In this document: one piece after another, positions 43,592 to 55,190 of the stretch
Layout: each line of letters begins with the position of its first letter
Numbering within the stretch: position 1 is the first letter of the stretch
Source: Datisca glomerata
Lineage: Eukaryota; Streptophyta; Magnoliopsida; Cucurbitales; Datiscaceae
Assembly (NCBI GenBank): GCA_003255025.1
Contig: QANY01008898.1
Coordinates: forward strand, 58,618 to 122,617
DNA: 64,000 bases
Direction: 5' to 3'
Notes under the pieces: model-generated
Database searches by the model: none
What the model was told of the DNA's origin: nothing
The model's input: only the letters and a program-made list of their open reading frames with translations
Position numbers and translations under genes: made by a program

Positions 43592-45540
43592 GATCTTTAT
43601 ATGTTTTATATGTTAAATGCTATGCGGGTTTTTTTGCAATATTCATATAATATGAGATATGTATGAATGAATGGATGTTATATTTTTTAAATGTATGAAA
43701 ATAATGGATCGTTAATTGTTTGGTGAATATTAGGTTAGGCTTTATTTTTATTTTTTCCTAGATCTTATGTAAGCCGTTTTGTGTATGAATTTTTTTAATT
43801 TATTTTGAATATTGTTGTAATTATTTTGAATGCGAGAAGAAGAAGAACGCATGAGATGAATGGAAGAAATTACTGTTCTCGATGGAAATTTACTGTTCAT
43901 AGAATTTACTGCTCACGGAAAATTTACGGTTCACGCCAAAAGATATTGTTTCAGCGAAGGTGGCCGACGGCTGCCGGTAGTGGGACTGGCGCGACAGTGG
44001 TGGCCGACGATGATGGGGCGACAATAGGAGAGTCATGTCGTCGGTGGCAATTGTTGTCACTTTTAGGAAAGTTTCATATAAACCTTGATAACAATCAACC
44101 CTATCACCATAGGATTTGATTATAACCTTTAATCTATCGATTATCTTTTTAAATTTTAAAATTAATTATTAATTTGTAATTTTAAGAAAATTAGAAATTA
44201 ATATGTCGATTGGGTTTGACCCAAGTTTGATCAAATCAAACAAAGTATTTATTTGATTAAGTTGAAGTCAACTATTTTAAAAGAACAATTATAGAAATTA
44301 ATTTTAATTAAGAAAAATTATTTTTCTTAACTAAATAGAATTTTTTTCAAAATTTGGAGATTATGAAGATGGACATCAGGAGGAAAATGTAATATTTGAG
44401 AAATATATATTCTTGAAGTCCGCTTTGTAATTTTATTTCTTTAGTTCAAGACTTTTAATTTAAAAATATCCAATAGTCACTCGGTCCATTATTATTTTAT
44501 TTAATTGTTAAATAATTGTTTTAATTGTTATGTTTGATAACATTTCCATGCATTACTCGATCACATGCCATACATGAAGATCCCACACAGTTTTATTTAA
44601 TCATGCATCTCATCTTTAGAAACATGATTTATTAGGATTGTCTTAATATGTTTATATGTATTATTTTATGAAATCAATTGCATGTAAACTGCTAGGTTTT
44701 AATTAGTTAAAACTTGATAATCACCACACACTAAGGATTATAGTAACATTTAGGATAACCAACTTTAGTAAAATAGTTTTATTAAAGTTTGTTGAAAATA
44801 ATTAATTAGTTAATCTAAGTTCATCATATTATGACTTAGGCGCTTTAGAAGAATAAATAAACTTAGACCAATAAGATTGACATAATTGATTATTAAATAT
44901 TCATAAGATTATTATTTTAACTGATAATTAATTTAAAATTAATTAATTATTTAAAAATAGAAACACATAATCCTAAAATAGTGAGTGTGAGAAGCTTGAC
45001 ATGTCAATGTAATCTACAGTCTCCATTATTAGTTCAACACCGTGAGATACAGTGAATGCCTCGAGATGGCTTTGTTTTCACTCCTCTTAGGAAGCTTTCG
45101 AGCTATACCAATGCCAACGTTGGACTTCTTAAGAAGATAAGAGGAAGTGATGTAGTTAGTTTTGATCGACCCAAAGACGGCATATTCTAAATGAAGTCAT
45201 GGAATCTGAAATGATGGGTTACACTCACAAAGTCAGAATTAAGGTTTCATGTGAATAGTTGTGACTTGACCGAACAAGCGATACCTTATTGTTAGAAGAG
45301 AAAATATGAGATATTTTAAGTTTTAATTAATAAGGATGATAATTTCTCATAGACAGCCTGAAGTTAATCTGACTGGCCCTAAGACAGCACATTATCGTTG
45401 GGTTATTTTATCGAGATTAGTAAATATTAATTTTTGTGTGTTTATTATGTTGCATTCATGCATCACATTTACTTTTTAGATTCTATATATTTATCAATTA
45501 TATTGAGTCTTGTATGTTTTAAACTTTTGTTCTCATTATT
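43592..45540 (+). other. Element D long leader
   Basis: This 1.9-kb stretch between PBS and gag has no domain. A GC-rich patch at 43960-44050 rich in GGTGGCC and GGCGAC words stands out from the AT-rich rest. The last 400 bp (45060-45450), with GGTTACACTCACAAAG and AATTAAGGTTTCATG, match the leader of the copia fragment at 1-720. Confidence 0.6.
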
Positions 45541-46362
45541 ATGTCTACCATGGGCAACTCTGTTACTGCTTTACTCGCGCTTAATAAATTGAATGGTGAT
45601 AATTTTGTACGTTGAAAATCAAATATGAACTTAATGCTAATTTGTGAGAAACATAAGTTCATTCTTACTGAGGAATGTCATGAGCAGCTCGTTGCTAATG
45701 CCCTTATGAATGTTAGGGAAAAATATGATGCTTGGATCATATCAAACAACAAGGCAAAGTGCTACATGCTTGTGAGCATGAATGATGTTCTGAGAATCAA
45801 GCATGAAAGCATGGAGACTACCTATGAGATTATGAAGTCTTTACATACGATATTTGGAGAACAGTTTGATCAAAGTCATCATTAGGCCACTAGAAGCTAT
45901 ATGACAACTAAGATGAGAAAGGATACTTCTGTGCGAGAATATGTTTTGAACATGATCAACATAATGCACGAGGCAGAAGTACATGGAGCAACCATTGATA
46001 AGTAGATTCAAGTTAGCATTATACTTAAGTTGCATACACCAGCTTGCTTTACGTTCACGACCCAATTGTTGCAATTCAACATGACTCAATTATTGAATGA
46101 ACTGCAGACCTTTGAGTCACTCAACCTTAGAATCACCAAAGAAGTCGAGGAAAATGTTGTCGAGCAAAATCCTTCCTCCACTGTTAAAAGTAACAAGAGG
46201 AAGAAGATCAATGGTAGTTAGGAATGTAAGAACAAGAAAGGGAAGAAATCCAAGACATCGCCAAAAACCAAGAAGAACAAGAAAGCAGCAAGCCCAAAGG
46301 AAAATGTTTCCATTGTTGGGTTGAAGGTCATTGGAAGAGAAACTGTAACATGTATCTCTCCG
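45541..46362 (+). pseudogene. Element D gag
   Basis: The start MSTMGNSVTALLALNKLNGD is at 45541. After one stop the frame continues with LMLICEKHKFILTEECHEQL, then SLHTIFGEQF, VREYVLNMINIMHEAEVHG, and LNLRITKEVEENVVEQ. A Lys-rich tail leads to an intact zinc knuckle CFHCWVEGHWKRNC at 46305-46349. Stops at about 45883, 46003 and 46219 and a frameshift before the knuckle make it inactive. This is the classical TNT1-like copia gag layout. Confidence 0.87.
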
Positions 46363-47645
46363 AGCTGAAAAAGAAAGGTAAATATGATTTACTTGTTCTT
46401 GAAGCTTGTTTAGTGGAATATGATTTATCATCCTGGATACTAGATTCAAGAGCCACTAATCGTGTATGTTCTTCTTTACAAGTGCTTGATTCGTCAAAGG
46501 AGCTAACTGATGGTGAGGTCATTTTGAGAGTTGACAGTGGTGCCCTCGTGTCAGCTAAAACATTAGGGACAATTTGTTTACTTTTTAGATAAAATTATTT
46601 AGTTTTGAACAATGTTTATTATATTTTTAGATCTTTGAGAAATTTGATTTCTTTTTCATTCTTGCAAGAACAATTATTCAAATTTTATTTTATTAATAAA
46701 GAGTTTATTATTTCTAAGAATGGATTCAATATTTGTCATGCAAAAGTTATACGTAGAATATATATGCTTAAATCGACTGAACGCGCGTTAAATAATTCTG
46801 AATTATTTAAAGTAGCAAAACTTAAAAGTAACAAACGATAAAGAGTTTCTCACGATGATGATAACACATACCTTTGACATCTTAGGTCGGGACATATTAA
46901 TCTAGATAGGTTAAACATATTAACAAAATAGGGTGCTTTGGGAGAACTAAAAGTTGGAACTCTTCCTGTTTGTTAATCTTGTCTATAGGGTAAAATGACC
47001 AAGAGACTTTCATAGGAAAGGGCCAAAGAGCCAAGGAACCACTTGAGCTAGTATATAGTGATGTCTGTGGACTGATCAATGTACAAACTAGAGGTGGGTA
47101 TGAGTAGTTCGTCACTTTTATTGACGATTACTCAATCTATGGTTATACTTATATAATGCAAAGAAAGTCTGAAACTTACAGAAAGTTAAAAGATTTTAAA
47201 GCTGAAGCTGAAAAGCAATTAGGCAATTCATCGAAAACCCTTCGATCCGATCGGTGAATACTTGGATTTAGAATTCAAGGATTATTTATTGGAGTGTGAA
47301 ATCTTATCCCAACTTACAATATATGGAACATCACAACAAAATGGTATTGCAGAGAGAAGAAACCGAACCTTATTGGATATGATTAGTTTGATGATAAAAT
47401 ACTCATCACTGTCAATTACATTTTGGGGATATGCACTGCACACGATAACTTACATTTTGAATGTAGTGCTCTCTAAGTATGTAATCTAGATGCCTATAGA
47501 GTTATGGAATGGCTCCAAACCTAGTTTACATTATTTTTGAATATGGGAGTGTCCAGCTCACGTTCTTAGACCCAAGACCGGAAAGTTAGACTCAAGATCT
47601 AAGGTATGCATATTTGTAGGTCCAAATCCTAAAGGATAGAAAAAA
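46363..47645 (+). pseudogene. Element D protease and integrase
   Basis: The protease active site reads WILDSRATNRVCSS (46432-46475), with Arg in place of the Gly of DSG. The pre-integrase part has LRSGHINLDRLN near 46880-46920. The integrase core follows with ELVYSDVCGLINVQTRGG (47046-47100), FVTFIDDYS, and GTSQQNGIAERRNRTL (47328-47376) carrying the catalytic Glu. It ends with CPAHVLRPKTGKLDSRSKV and CIFVGPNPKG, which is the standard link to RT. Several stops interrupt. Confidence 0.85.
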
Positions 47646-48244
47646 CAAGCTTTTAGCACTTTCTCAAGAATTTTATATTGATAAGGTGCTAGAGAGATTC
47701 TCTATGGATAATTCTAAGAAAGGTCAACTACCGACCATACATGAAATTTTCCTCTCCAACGAACAATGTCATTAGGCACATTAGGAGGAAGATGATATGA
47801 GAAAGGTTCTCTATGCTTTAGCAGTTGGAAGTCTCATGTATGCCATATTGTGTATGAGACCAGACATCTGTTATGCGGTGAGAATTGTCAGTCGTTATGA
47901 ATCAAATTCAGGTTTGGAACGCTGAAATGTAGTAAAGCACATTCTTAAGTATCTTAGGAGAACGAGAAACTATATATTTGTTTATTCATGTGGAAACTTC
48001 AATCGCACTGGATATATTGATTAGGAATCAAGTGTGGATAGTCGAAAGTCAACGTCTGGGTCATACACCGAGGTGATCTAAATGATATGAAGATACCATT
48101 GGATTAGAATCTGACTCTGATTGTTATGTAAATAACGTTAGATCAGAACCTAGCTGACACATTTACCAAGACACTTCCTACAAAGTTGTTTGATGGTCAT
48201 ATGCGAAATATGAGATTAAGAGAAATGCCGCATTTGCCTTAGGG
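47646..48244 (+). pseudogene. Element D RT C-terminal and RNase H remnant
   Basis: Directly after the integrase end the frame jumps to RFSMDNSKKGQLPTIHE, then AVGSLMYAILCMRPDICYAV, VKHILKYLRRTRNYIFVYS and DSRKSTSGS. These lie downstream of the RT palm in intact copia elements, so the whole palm with its YVDD motif is deleted. A final piece, NLADTFTKTLPTKLFDGH, is the usual end of copia RNase H; the middle of RNase H is also missing. Confidence 0.85.
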
Positions 48245-48256
48245 TAAGTGGGAGAT
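48245..48256 (+). promoter_or_regulatory. Element D polypurine tract
   Basis: AAGTGGGAGAT directly before the LTR start TGTTGGGGG, the usual copia arrangement. Confidence 0.8.
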
Positions 48257-49046
48257 TGTTGGGGGTTACGCCCTCAAAGCATGCGTATTGACATTTTGAT
48301 ATGAAATTTAATAAGGATTACATTTTTCTTATAATTGTTCTTTTAAATTATTGTTGAATTATATATAATTCCATATTCATTAATGAGACTATGATCTTGT
48401 ATTAATACGATTAGATTAAGATCATAGATAATGAATAAAATTATCACCAACATATTAAAGTATGTAATCTTTAATGAATGGTTACTAGTACGGTTCACTA
48501 AGCATTATGAATGCATATGATCTAGATCTAGTTCATTGATGTGAATAGACATCTTAGTGAATGTGTTTTATATAATGGGATTATTTATGACTGGACCGAT
48601 GTAAATTAATATCTTTATCAACGTGTCGTTTATCATAAAGATATAATACACATCAATTCAATGATCATATGTAGATCAATCTAAATTCTGAGTAGTCATG
48701 AGCTCCTATGCATGTCTACTGGATCTTTTGATTCACCCATTAAGGTTTATTTTGAAAAGAGGCTAGTGACTTTTATTTTGGAGATTCAGTGATATGGATG
48801 GTTGGGAAGATGATTTTAAAAGATTTGGAAGCCAAGCTTTCCTAACAGATCGTATAATTGTTCATTTAAATGTTATATGGAACTGAATAGTTATTGAACT
48901 CAAATTTACAATAATATTATAAATTAATCATTCACTAGTGGATTAATGATACTTAAGGATCAAGAGGTAATTAGAAGGATAAAATGGTAATTTTGATCAA
49001 TTTTAATTTACGAACTCATAATTGGAGTACAGAACTACATGAAATG
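48257..49046 (+). repeat. Element D 3' LTR, truncated by the GA array
   Basis: It aligns to 41419-42220 of the left LTR, the last common words being ATAATTGGAG and ACATGAAAT. The left LTR goes on for another 1.35 kb, which is absent here. Confidence 0.88.
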
Positions 49047-49975
49047 AGTGTGCGAGAGAGATTGTGAGAGAGAGATCATGAGAGACAGAGAGAGAGAGAG
49101 GGAGAGAGAGAGGCAGATAGAGCAAGAGAGAGTGATAGTAAGAGAGATAGAGAGAGTGTGTGTGATAGTGAGAGAGGGGGAGGGGGAGGGAGAGAAAGAT
49201 AGAGAGAAATAGAGAGATCACGAGAAGAGAGAGAGAGAAGTAGAAAGAGTGAGAGAGAGAGATAGTTGGAGGAAGAGAGATGGAGAGGGGGAGAGAGGGA
49301 GAAAGGGAGAGAGGGAAAGAGAGAGAGAGAAAGTGATAGCAAGCGAGAGGGAGAGGAAGAGAGTGTGAGAGCGAGCGAGAGAGAGAGAGAGAGAATGGGA
49401 GAGAGATAGAGCGAAAGAGGGAGAGAAAGGGAGAGAGTGAGAGCGAGTGAGAGAGAGAGGGAGAGGGAGAGAGAGGGAGAGAGGGAGAGAGTGAGGGAGA
49501 GAGTGAGAGGGAGAGAAAGAGAGAGAAAGAGAGTGAGAAAGAGTGAAATAGAGAGATCATGAGAGTAAAAAGAGAGAAAGAGAGAGATCATGAGAGAAAA
49601 AGAGAGAAACAAAAGAGATCGTGAGAGAGAAAGGGGAGAGAGAGGGAGAGAGAGTGGGAGAGAAAGTAAGAGAGGTAGAGAGAGAAATAGATAGATAAAG
49701 AGAGAGAGATGCGGAATGAAAGAGAGAAGGGAAGAAAGATAGAGAGAGAGGGAAAGAAAGAGAGAATTAGAGAGAGATAGACAGAGCAAAAGAGTAGGGA
49801 GAGAGAGATGGAGAGACAGAAGGAGAGAGAGGGAGAGCGCAAGAAGGAGAGAGAGAGATTTTGTGAGAGAGAGAGAGTGAGAGAGAAAGAGAAAGATCGT
49901 GAGAGAGGGAGGGTGAGAGGAAGGGAGAGAGAGTGAGACAGAGGTAGAGACAGTGAGAGAGAGATATAGAGAGGA
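49047..49975. repeat. GA array module type 1, copy 1
   Basis: It starts GTGTGCGAGAGAGATTGTGA, then GGCAGATAGAGCAAGAG, GTGTGTGTGATAG and later ATAGACAGAGCAAAAGAG, GATTTTGTGAGAG and GACAGAGGTAGAGACAG. The same ordered signposts recur at 61852-62710 and start again at 63652. Confidence 0.8.
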
Positions 49976-50254
49976 AGATAGATGGAGAAAGAGAGAAAGA
50001 GAAAAGCAAATAAAGATAGACGGAGAGAGAGAGGGAGAGAGATAGACAAAGTGAGAAAGAGAGAGAGAGAGGTAGAGGGAGGGAGAGGGAGAGAGAGGGA
50101 GAGGTAGGTAGAGGGACAGAGAGGGAGGGAGAAAGAGAGTGCAAGAGAGAGAGCGAGGGGGGGGGGAGAGAAAGAGAGCTTGAGAGAGGGGGTAGAGAGG
50201 GAGGGAGAGAAAGAGAGAGGGAGAGAGAGAGAGAGTGAGAGAGACAGAGAAAGA

Positions 50255-53200
50255 TCATGATGGGCAGGGAGAGAGCGAGAAAGATATAGAGAGTGAGAGA
50301 GAGTGAGTGAGAGAGAGAACAAGGGAGAGAGAGCGAGAAAGATATAGATAGATCTTGATAGAGAGAGTGAGAGAGAGTGAGTGAGAGAGAGAGAAAGGGA
50401 GAGAGAGCAAGAGAGAGCCTGAGAGAGAGTGAGAGAGAAAGCAAGAGAGAGAGGGGGTAGAGAGAGGGAGAGAGAGGGAGAGAGTGAGGGAGACAGAGAG
50501 GGAGACAGGGAGAGACAGAGAGAGGGAGAGAAAAAGGGAGAGAGAGAGATAGAGTGAGCGAGAGAGCGAGAGAAAGAGAGAGATATCGAAATAGAGAGAG
50601 TGAGAATGAGTGAGAGAGAGAAATAGAGATAGAGAGAGAAAAGGAGAGAGAGAAAGAGAGAGTGAGAGAGAGGGGGAGAGAGAGATTATGCGAGAGAGAG
50701 AAAGAGAGAGCAAGAGAGAGAGAGTGATAGTGAGAGAGAGTGTGTTTGATTAATAGTGAGAGAGAGGGAGAGAGAGAGATAGAGAGAAAGATAGAGATCA
50801 CATGAGAGAGAGAAGTAGAGAGAGTGAGATAGAGATTTAGCTAGAGGAAGAGAGAAGCAGAGAGAGACGGAGAGAGAGAAAGAGAGAGAAAGAGAGAACG
50901 AGAGAGATCATGAGAGAGAAAGGGAGGGAGAAACAAAAGAGATCGTTTGGGAGAGGGACGAGAGAGAGGGAGAGAGTGAGAGAGAAAGCGAAAGGGGTAG
51001 AGATAGAGAGAAATAGATAGAGAAAGAGAGAGAGGGAATGAAACAGAGAAGGAGAGAAAGAGAGAGAGAGAATGAGAGAGAGATAGACAGAGTGAGAAAG
51101 AATGGGAGATAGAGATGGAGAGAGAGGGAGAGAGAAAGATCATGAGAGGGAGAAGAATATAGTGCAAGAGAGAGATCGGGGGGAGGGAGAGAGAAAGAGA
51201 GAGAGTGAGAGAGACAGAGAAAAATCATGATGGACAGAGAGAGAGAGCGAGAAAGATATAGAGAGATCATGATAGAGAGAGTGAGAGAGAGTGAGCGAGA
51301 GAGAGAAAAAGGGAGAGAGAGCGAGAAAGATATAGATCGATCATGATAGAGAGAGTGAGAGAGAGTGAGCGAGAGAGAGAGAGAAAGGGAGAGAGAGCAA
51401 GAGATAGCCTGAGAGAGAGTGAGAGAGAGAGAGTAAGAGAGAGAGAGGGGGTAGAGAGAGGGAGAGAGAGAGAGAGGGAGAGAGTGAGGGAGACAGAGAG
51501 GGAGAGAATGAGGGAGAGAGAGAGAGGGAGATAAAAGGGAGAGAGAGAGATAGAGTGAGCGAGAGAGCGAGAGAAAGAGAGAGAGAGCACATGAGAGAGA
51601 GAGATAAATAGAGAGAGTGAGAGAGAGATTTAGCTAGAGGAAGAGAGAAGGAGAGGGAGAGAGAGAGGGAGAGACGGAGAGAGAGAAAGCGAGAACGAGA
51701 GAGATCATGAGAGAGAAAGGGAGAGAGAAACAAAAGAGATCGTTTGAGAGAGGGACAAGAGAGAGGGAGAGAGAGTGAGAGAAAGCGAGAGAGGTAGAGA
51801 GAGAGAGAAATATATAGAGAAAGAGAGAGAGGGAATGAAACAGAGAAGGAGAGAAAGAGTGAGGGAGAGAGAGAGAGAGAATGAGAGAGAGAAAGAGAGA
51901 GAGATATCGAAATAGAGAGAGAGAGTGAGAGTGAGTGAGATAGAGAAATAGAGATAGAGAGAGAAAAGGAGAGAGAGAAAGAGAGAGTGAGAGAGAGGGG
52001 GAGAGAGAGATTATGCGAGAGAGAGATTATGCGAGAGAGAGAAAGAGAGAGCAAGAGAGAGAGAGTGATAGTGAGAGAGAGTGTGTTTGATTAATAGTGA
52101 GAGAGAGGGAGAGAGGGAGGGAGAGAGAGATCACATGAGAGAGAGAGAAGTAGAGAGAGTGAGAGAGAGGGGGAGAGGGAGATTGTGCGAGAGAGAGAGA
52201 AAGAGAGAGCAAGAGAGAGAGAGTGTGATTGATAGTGATAGAGAGGGAGAGAGGGAGGGAGAGAGAGATAGAGATAGAGATAGAGATCACATGAGAGAGA
52301 GAAGTAGAGAGAGTGAGAGAGAGATTTAGCTAGAGGAAGAGAGAAGCAGAGGGAGAGAGAGAGGGAGAGACGGAGAGAGAGAAAGAGAGAGAGAAAGAGA
52401 GAACAAGAGAGATCATGAGAGAGAAAGGGAGAGAGAAACAAAAGAGATCGTTTGGGAGAGGGACGAGAGAGAGGGAGAGAGTGAGAGAGAAACCGAGAGG
52501 GGTAGAGAAAGAGAGAAATAGATAGAGAAAGAGAGAGAGGGAATGAAACAGGAGAGAAAGAGAGAGAGAGAATGAGAGAGAGATCGACAGAGTGAGAAAG
52601 AATGGGAGATAGAGATGGAGAGAGAGGGAGAGAGAAATATCATGAGAGGGAGAAGAATATAGTGCAAGAGAGAGATCGGGGGGAGGGAGAGAGAAAGAGA
52701 GAGAGTGAGAGAGACAGAGAAAAATCATGATGGACAGAGAGAGAGAGCGTGAAAGATATAGAGAGATCATGATAGAGAGAGTGAGAGAGAGTGAGAGAGA
52801 GTGAGCGAGAGAGAGAAAAAGGGAGAGAGAGCGAGAAAGATATAGATCGATCATGATAGAGAGAGTGAGAGAGAGTGAGCAAGAGAGAGAGAGAAAGGGA
52901 GAGAGAGCAAGAGATAGCCTGAGAGAGAGTGAGAGAGAGAGTAAGAGAGAGAGGGGGTAGAGAGAGGGAGAGTGAGAGAGAGGGAGAGAGTGAGGGAGAC
53001 AGAGAGGGAGAGAATGAGGGAGAGAGAGAGGGAGAGAAAAGGGAGAGAGAGAGATAGAGTGAGCGAGAGAGTGAGAGAAAGAGAGAGAGAGCACATGAGA
53101 GAGAGAGAAATAGAGAGAGTGAGAGAGAGATTTAGCTAGAGGAAGAGAGAAGGAGAGGGAGAGAGAGAGGGAGAGACGGAGAGAGAGAAAGAGAGAGAGA

Positions 53201-54006
53201 AAACGAGAACGAGAGAGATCATGAGAGAGAAACAAAAGAGATCGTTTGAGAGATGGACGAGAGAGAGGGAGAGAGAGTGAGAGAAAGCGAGAGAGGTAGA
53301 GAGAGAGAAATAGATAGAGAAAGAGAGAGAGGGAATGAAACAGAGAAGGAGAGAAAGAGTGAGAGAGAGAGAGAGAGTGTGTGTNNNNNNNNNNNNNNNN
53401 NNNNNNNNNNNNNNNNNNNNNNNNNNNNNNNNNNNNNNNNNNNNNNNNNNNNNNNNNNNNNNNNNNNNNNNNNNNNNNNNNNNNNNNNNNNNNNNNNNNN
53501 NNNNNNNNNNNNNNNNNNNNNNNNNNNNNNNNNNNNNNNNNNNNNNNNNGAGAGAAAGCGAGAGAGGTAGAGAGAGAGAAATAGATAGAGAAAGAGAGAG
53601 AGGGAATGAAACAGAGAAGGAGAGAAAGAGTGAGAGAGAGAGAGAGAGTGTGTGTTTGATTGATAGTGAGAGAGAGGGAGAGAGAGGGAGGGATAGAGAG
53701 ATAGAGAGAAAGAGAGAGATCACATGAGAGAGAGAGAAGTAGAGAGAGTGAGAGAGATTTAGCTGGAGGAAGAGAGAAGCAGAGGGAGAGAGAGGGAGAG
53801 ACGGAGAGAGAGAAAGAGAGAGAGAAAGAGAGAACGAGAGAGAGAGAGAGTGATAGTGAGAGAGTGTGTTTGATTGATAGTGAGAGAGAGGGAGGGAGAG
53901 AGAGATAGAGAGAAAGAGAGAGATCAAATGAGAGAGAGAGAAGTAGAGAGAGTGAGAGAGAGATTTAGCTGGAGGAAGAGAGAAGCAGAGGGAGAGAGAG
54001 GGAGAG

Positions 54007-54038
<32 letters not shown>

Positions 54039-55065
54039 AGAACGAGAGAGATCATGAGAGAGAAAGGGAGAGAGAAACTAAAGAGATCGTTTGGGAGAGG
54101 GACGAGAGAGAGGGAGAGAGTGAGAGAGAAAATGAGAGGGGTAGAGAGAGAGAGAAATAGATAGAGAAAGAGAGTGGGAATGAAACAGAGAAGGAGAGAA
54201 AGAGAGAGAGAGAATGAGAGAGAGATAGACATAGTGAGAAAGAATGGGAGATAGAGATGGAGAGAGAGGGAGAGAGAAAGATCATGAGAGGGAGAAGAAT
54301 ATAGTGCAAGAGAGAGATCGGGGGGAGGGAGAGAGAAAGAGAGCGAGAGAGAGGGGGTAGAGAGAGAGAGTGAGAGAGACAGAGAAAAATCATGATGGAC
54401 AGAGAGAGAGAGAGCGAGAAAGATATAGAGAGATCATGATAGAGAGAGTGAGAGAGAGAGTGTGAGCGAGAGAGAGAAAAAGGGAGAGAGAGCGAGAAAG
54501 ATATAGATCGATCATGATAGAGAGAGTGAGAGAGAGTGAGCGAGAGAGAGAGAGAGAAAGGGAGAGAGAGAGAAAGAGATAGCCTGAGAGAGAGTGAGAG
54601 AGAGAGAGTAAGAGAGAGGGGGGTAGATAGAGGGGGGTAGATAGAGGGAGAGAGAGAGAGAGGGAGAGAGTGAGGGAGACAGAGAGGGAGAGAATGAGGG
54701 AGAGAAAGGGAGAGACAGAGAGAGGGAGAGAAAAAGGGAGAGAGAGAGATATAGTGAGCGAGAGAGCGAGAGAAAGAGAGAGAGAGATCACATGAGAGAG
54801 AGGGAGAGAAATAGAGAGAGTGAGAGAGAGATTTAGCTCGAGGAAGAGAGAAGGAGAGGGAGAGAGAGAGGGAGAGACGGAGAGAGGGAAAGAGAGAGAG
54901 AAAGCGAGAACGAGAGAGATCATGAGAGAGAAAGGGAGAGAGAAACAAAAGAGATCGTTTGAGAGAGGGACGAGAGAGAGGGAGAGAGAGTGAGAGAGAA
55001 AACGAGAGAGGTAGAGAGAGAGAGAAATAGATAGAGAAAGAGAGAGAGGGAATGAAACAGAGAAG

Positions 55066-55103
<38 letters not shown>

Positions 55104-55190
55104 TATAGAGATAGACAGAGTGAGAAAGAATGGGAGAGAGAGATGGAGAGAGAGGGAGAGAGAAAGATCGTGAGAGAGAGAAGAGGATAG
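50255..55190. repeat. GA array module type 2, first block
   Basis: Signposts in order are GATCATGATAGAGAG, AGCCTGAGAG, GGGGGTAGAGAG, ATTTAGCT(A/G)GAGG, GAGACGGAGAG, AAACAAAAGAGATCGTTTG, AATAGATAGAG, GGAATGAAACAGAG and GAAGAATATAGTGCAAG. The ATTTAGCT marker occurs at 50835, 51628, 52324, 53130, 53757, 53963 and 54831, mostly about 0.63-0.87 kb apart; 53757 to 53963 is a short 206-bp tandem copy. It contains the assembly gap. Confidence 0.8.
53385..53549. other. Assembly gap of 165 N
   Basis: The 106 bp before the gap (53279-53384) are identical to the 106 bp after it (53550-53655), ending in GTGTGTGT on both sides. The two contig ends therefore appear to overlap, and the gap may be false. Confidence 0.95.

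Larger units (their letters stand above)
41419..49046 (+). mobile_element. Element D: Ty1-copia retrotransposon, decayed, RT deleted
   Basis: The left LTR (41419-43577) is followed by an initiator Met PBS, a 1.9-kb leader, gag, protease, integrase, a fragment of the RT/RNase H end, a PPT and the right LTR, which is cut at 49046 by the GA array. The right LTR starts TGTTGGGGG like the left one and follows it for about 790 bp. The RT palm region is missing between 47640 and 47700. Stops are frequent. The bases before the left LTR are GAATT; the right flank is lost, so the target duplication cannot be checked. Confidence 0.85.

Noticed and set aside
43805..44119. 104-residue open frame in the leader of element D
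   Set aside because: It lies in a copia leader, is rich in Arg and Gly from a GC-rich patch, and matches nothing I know.
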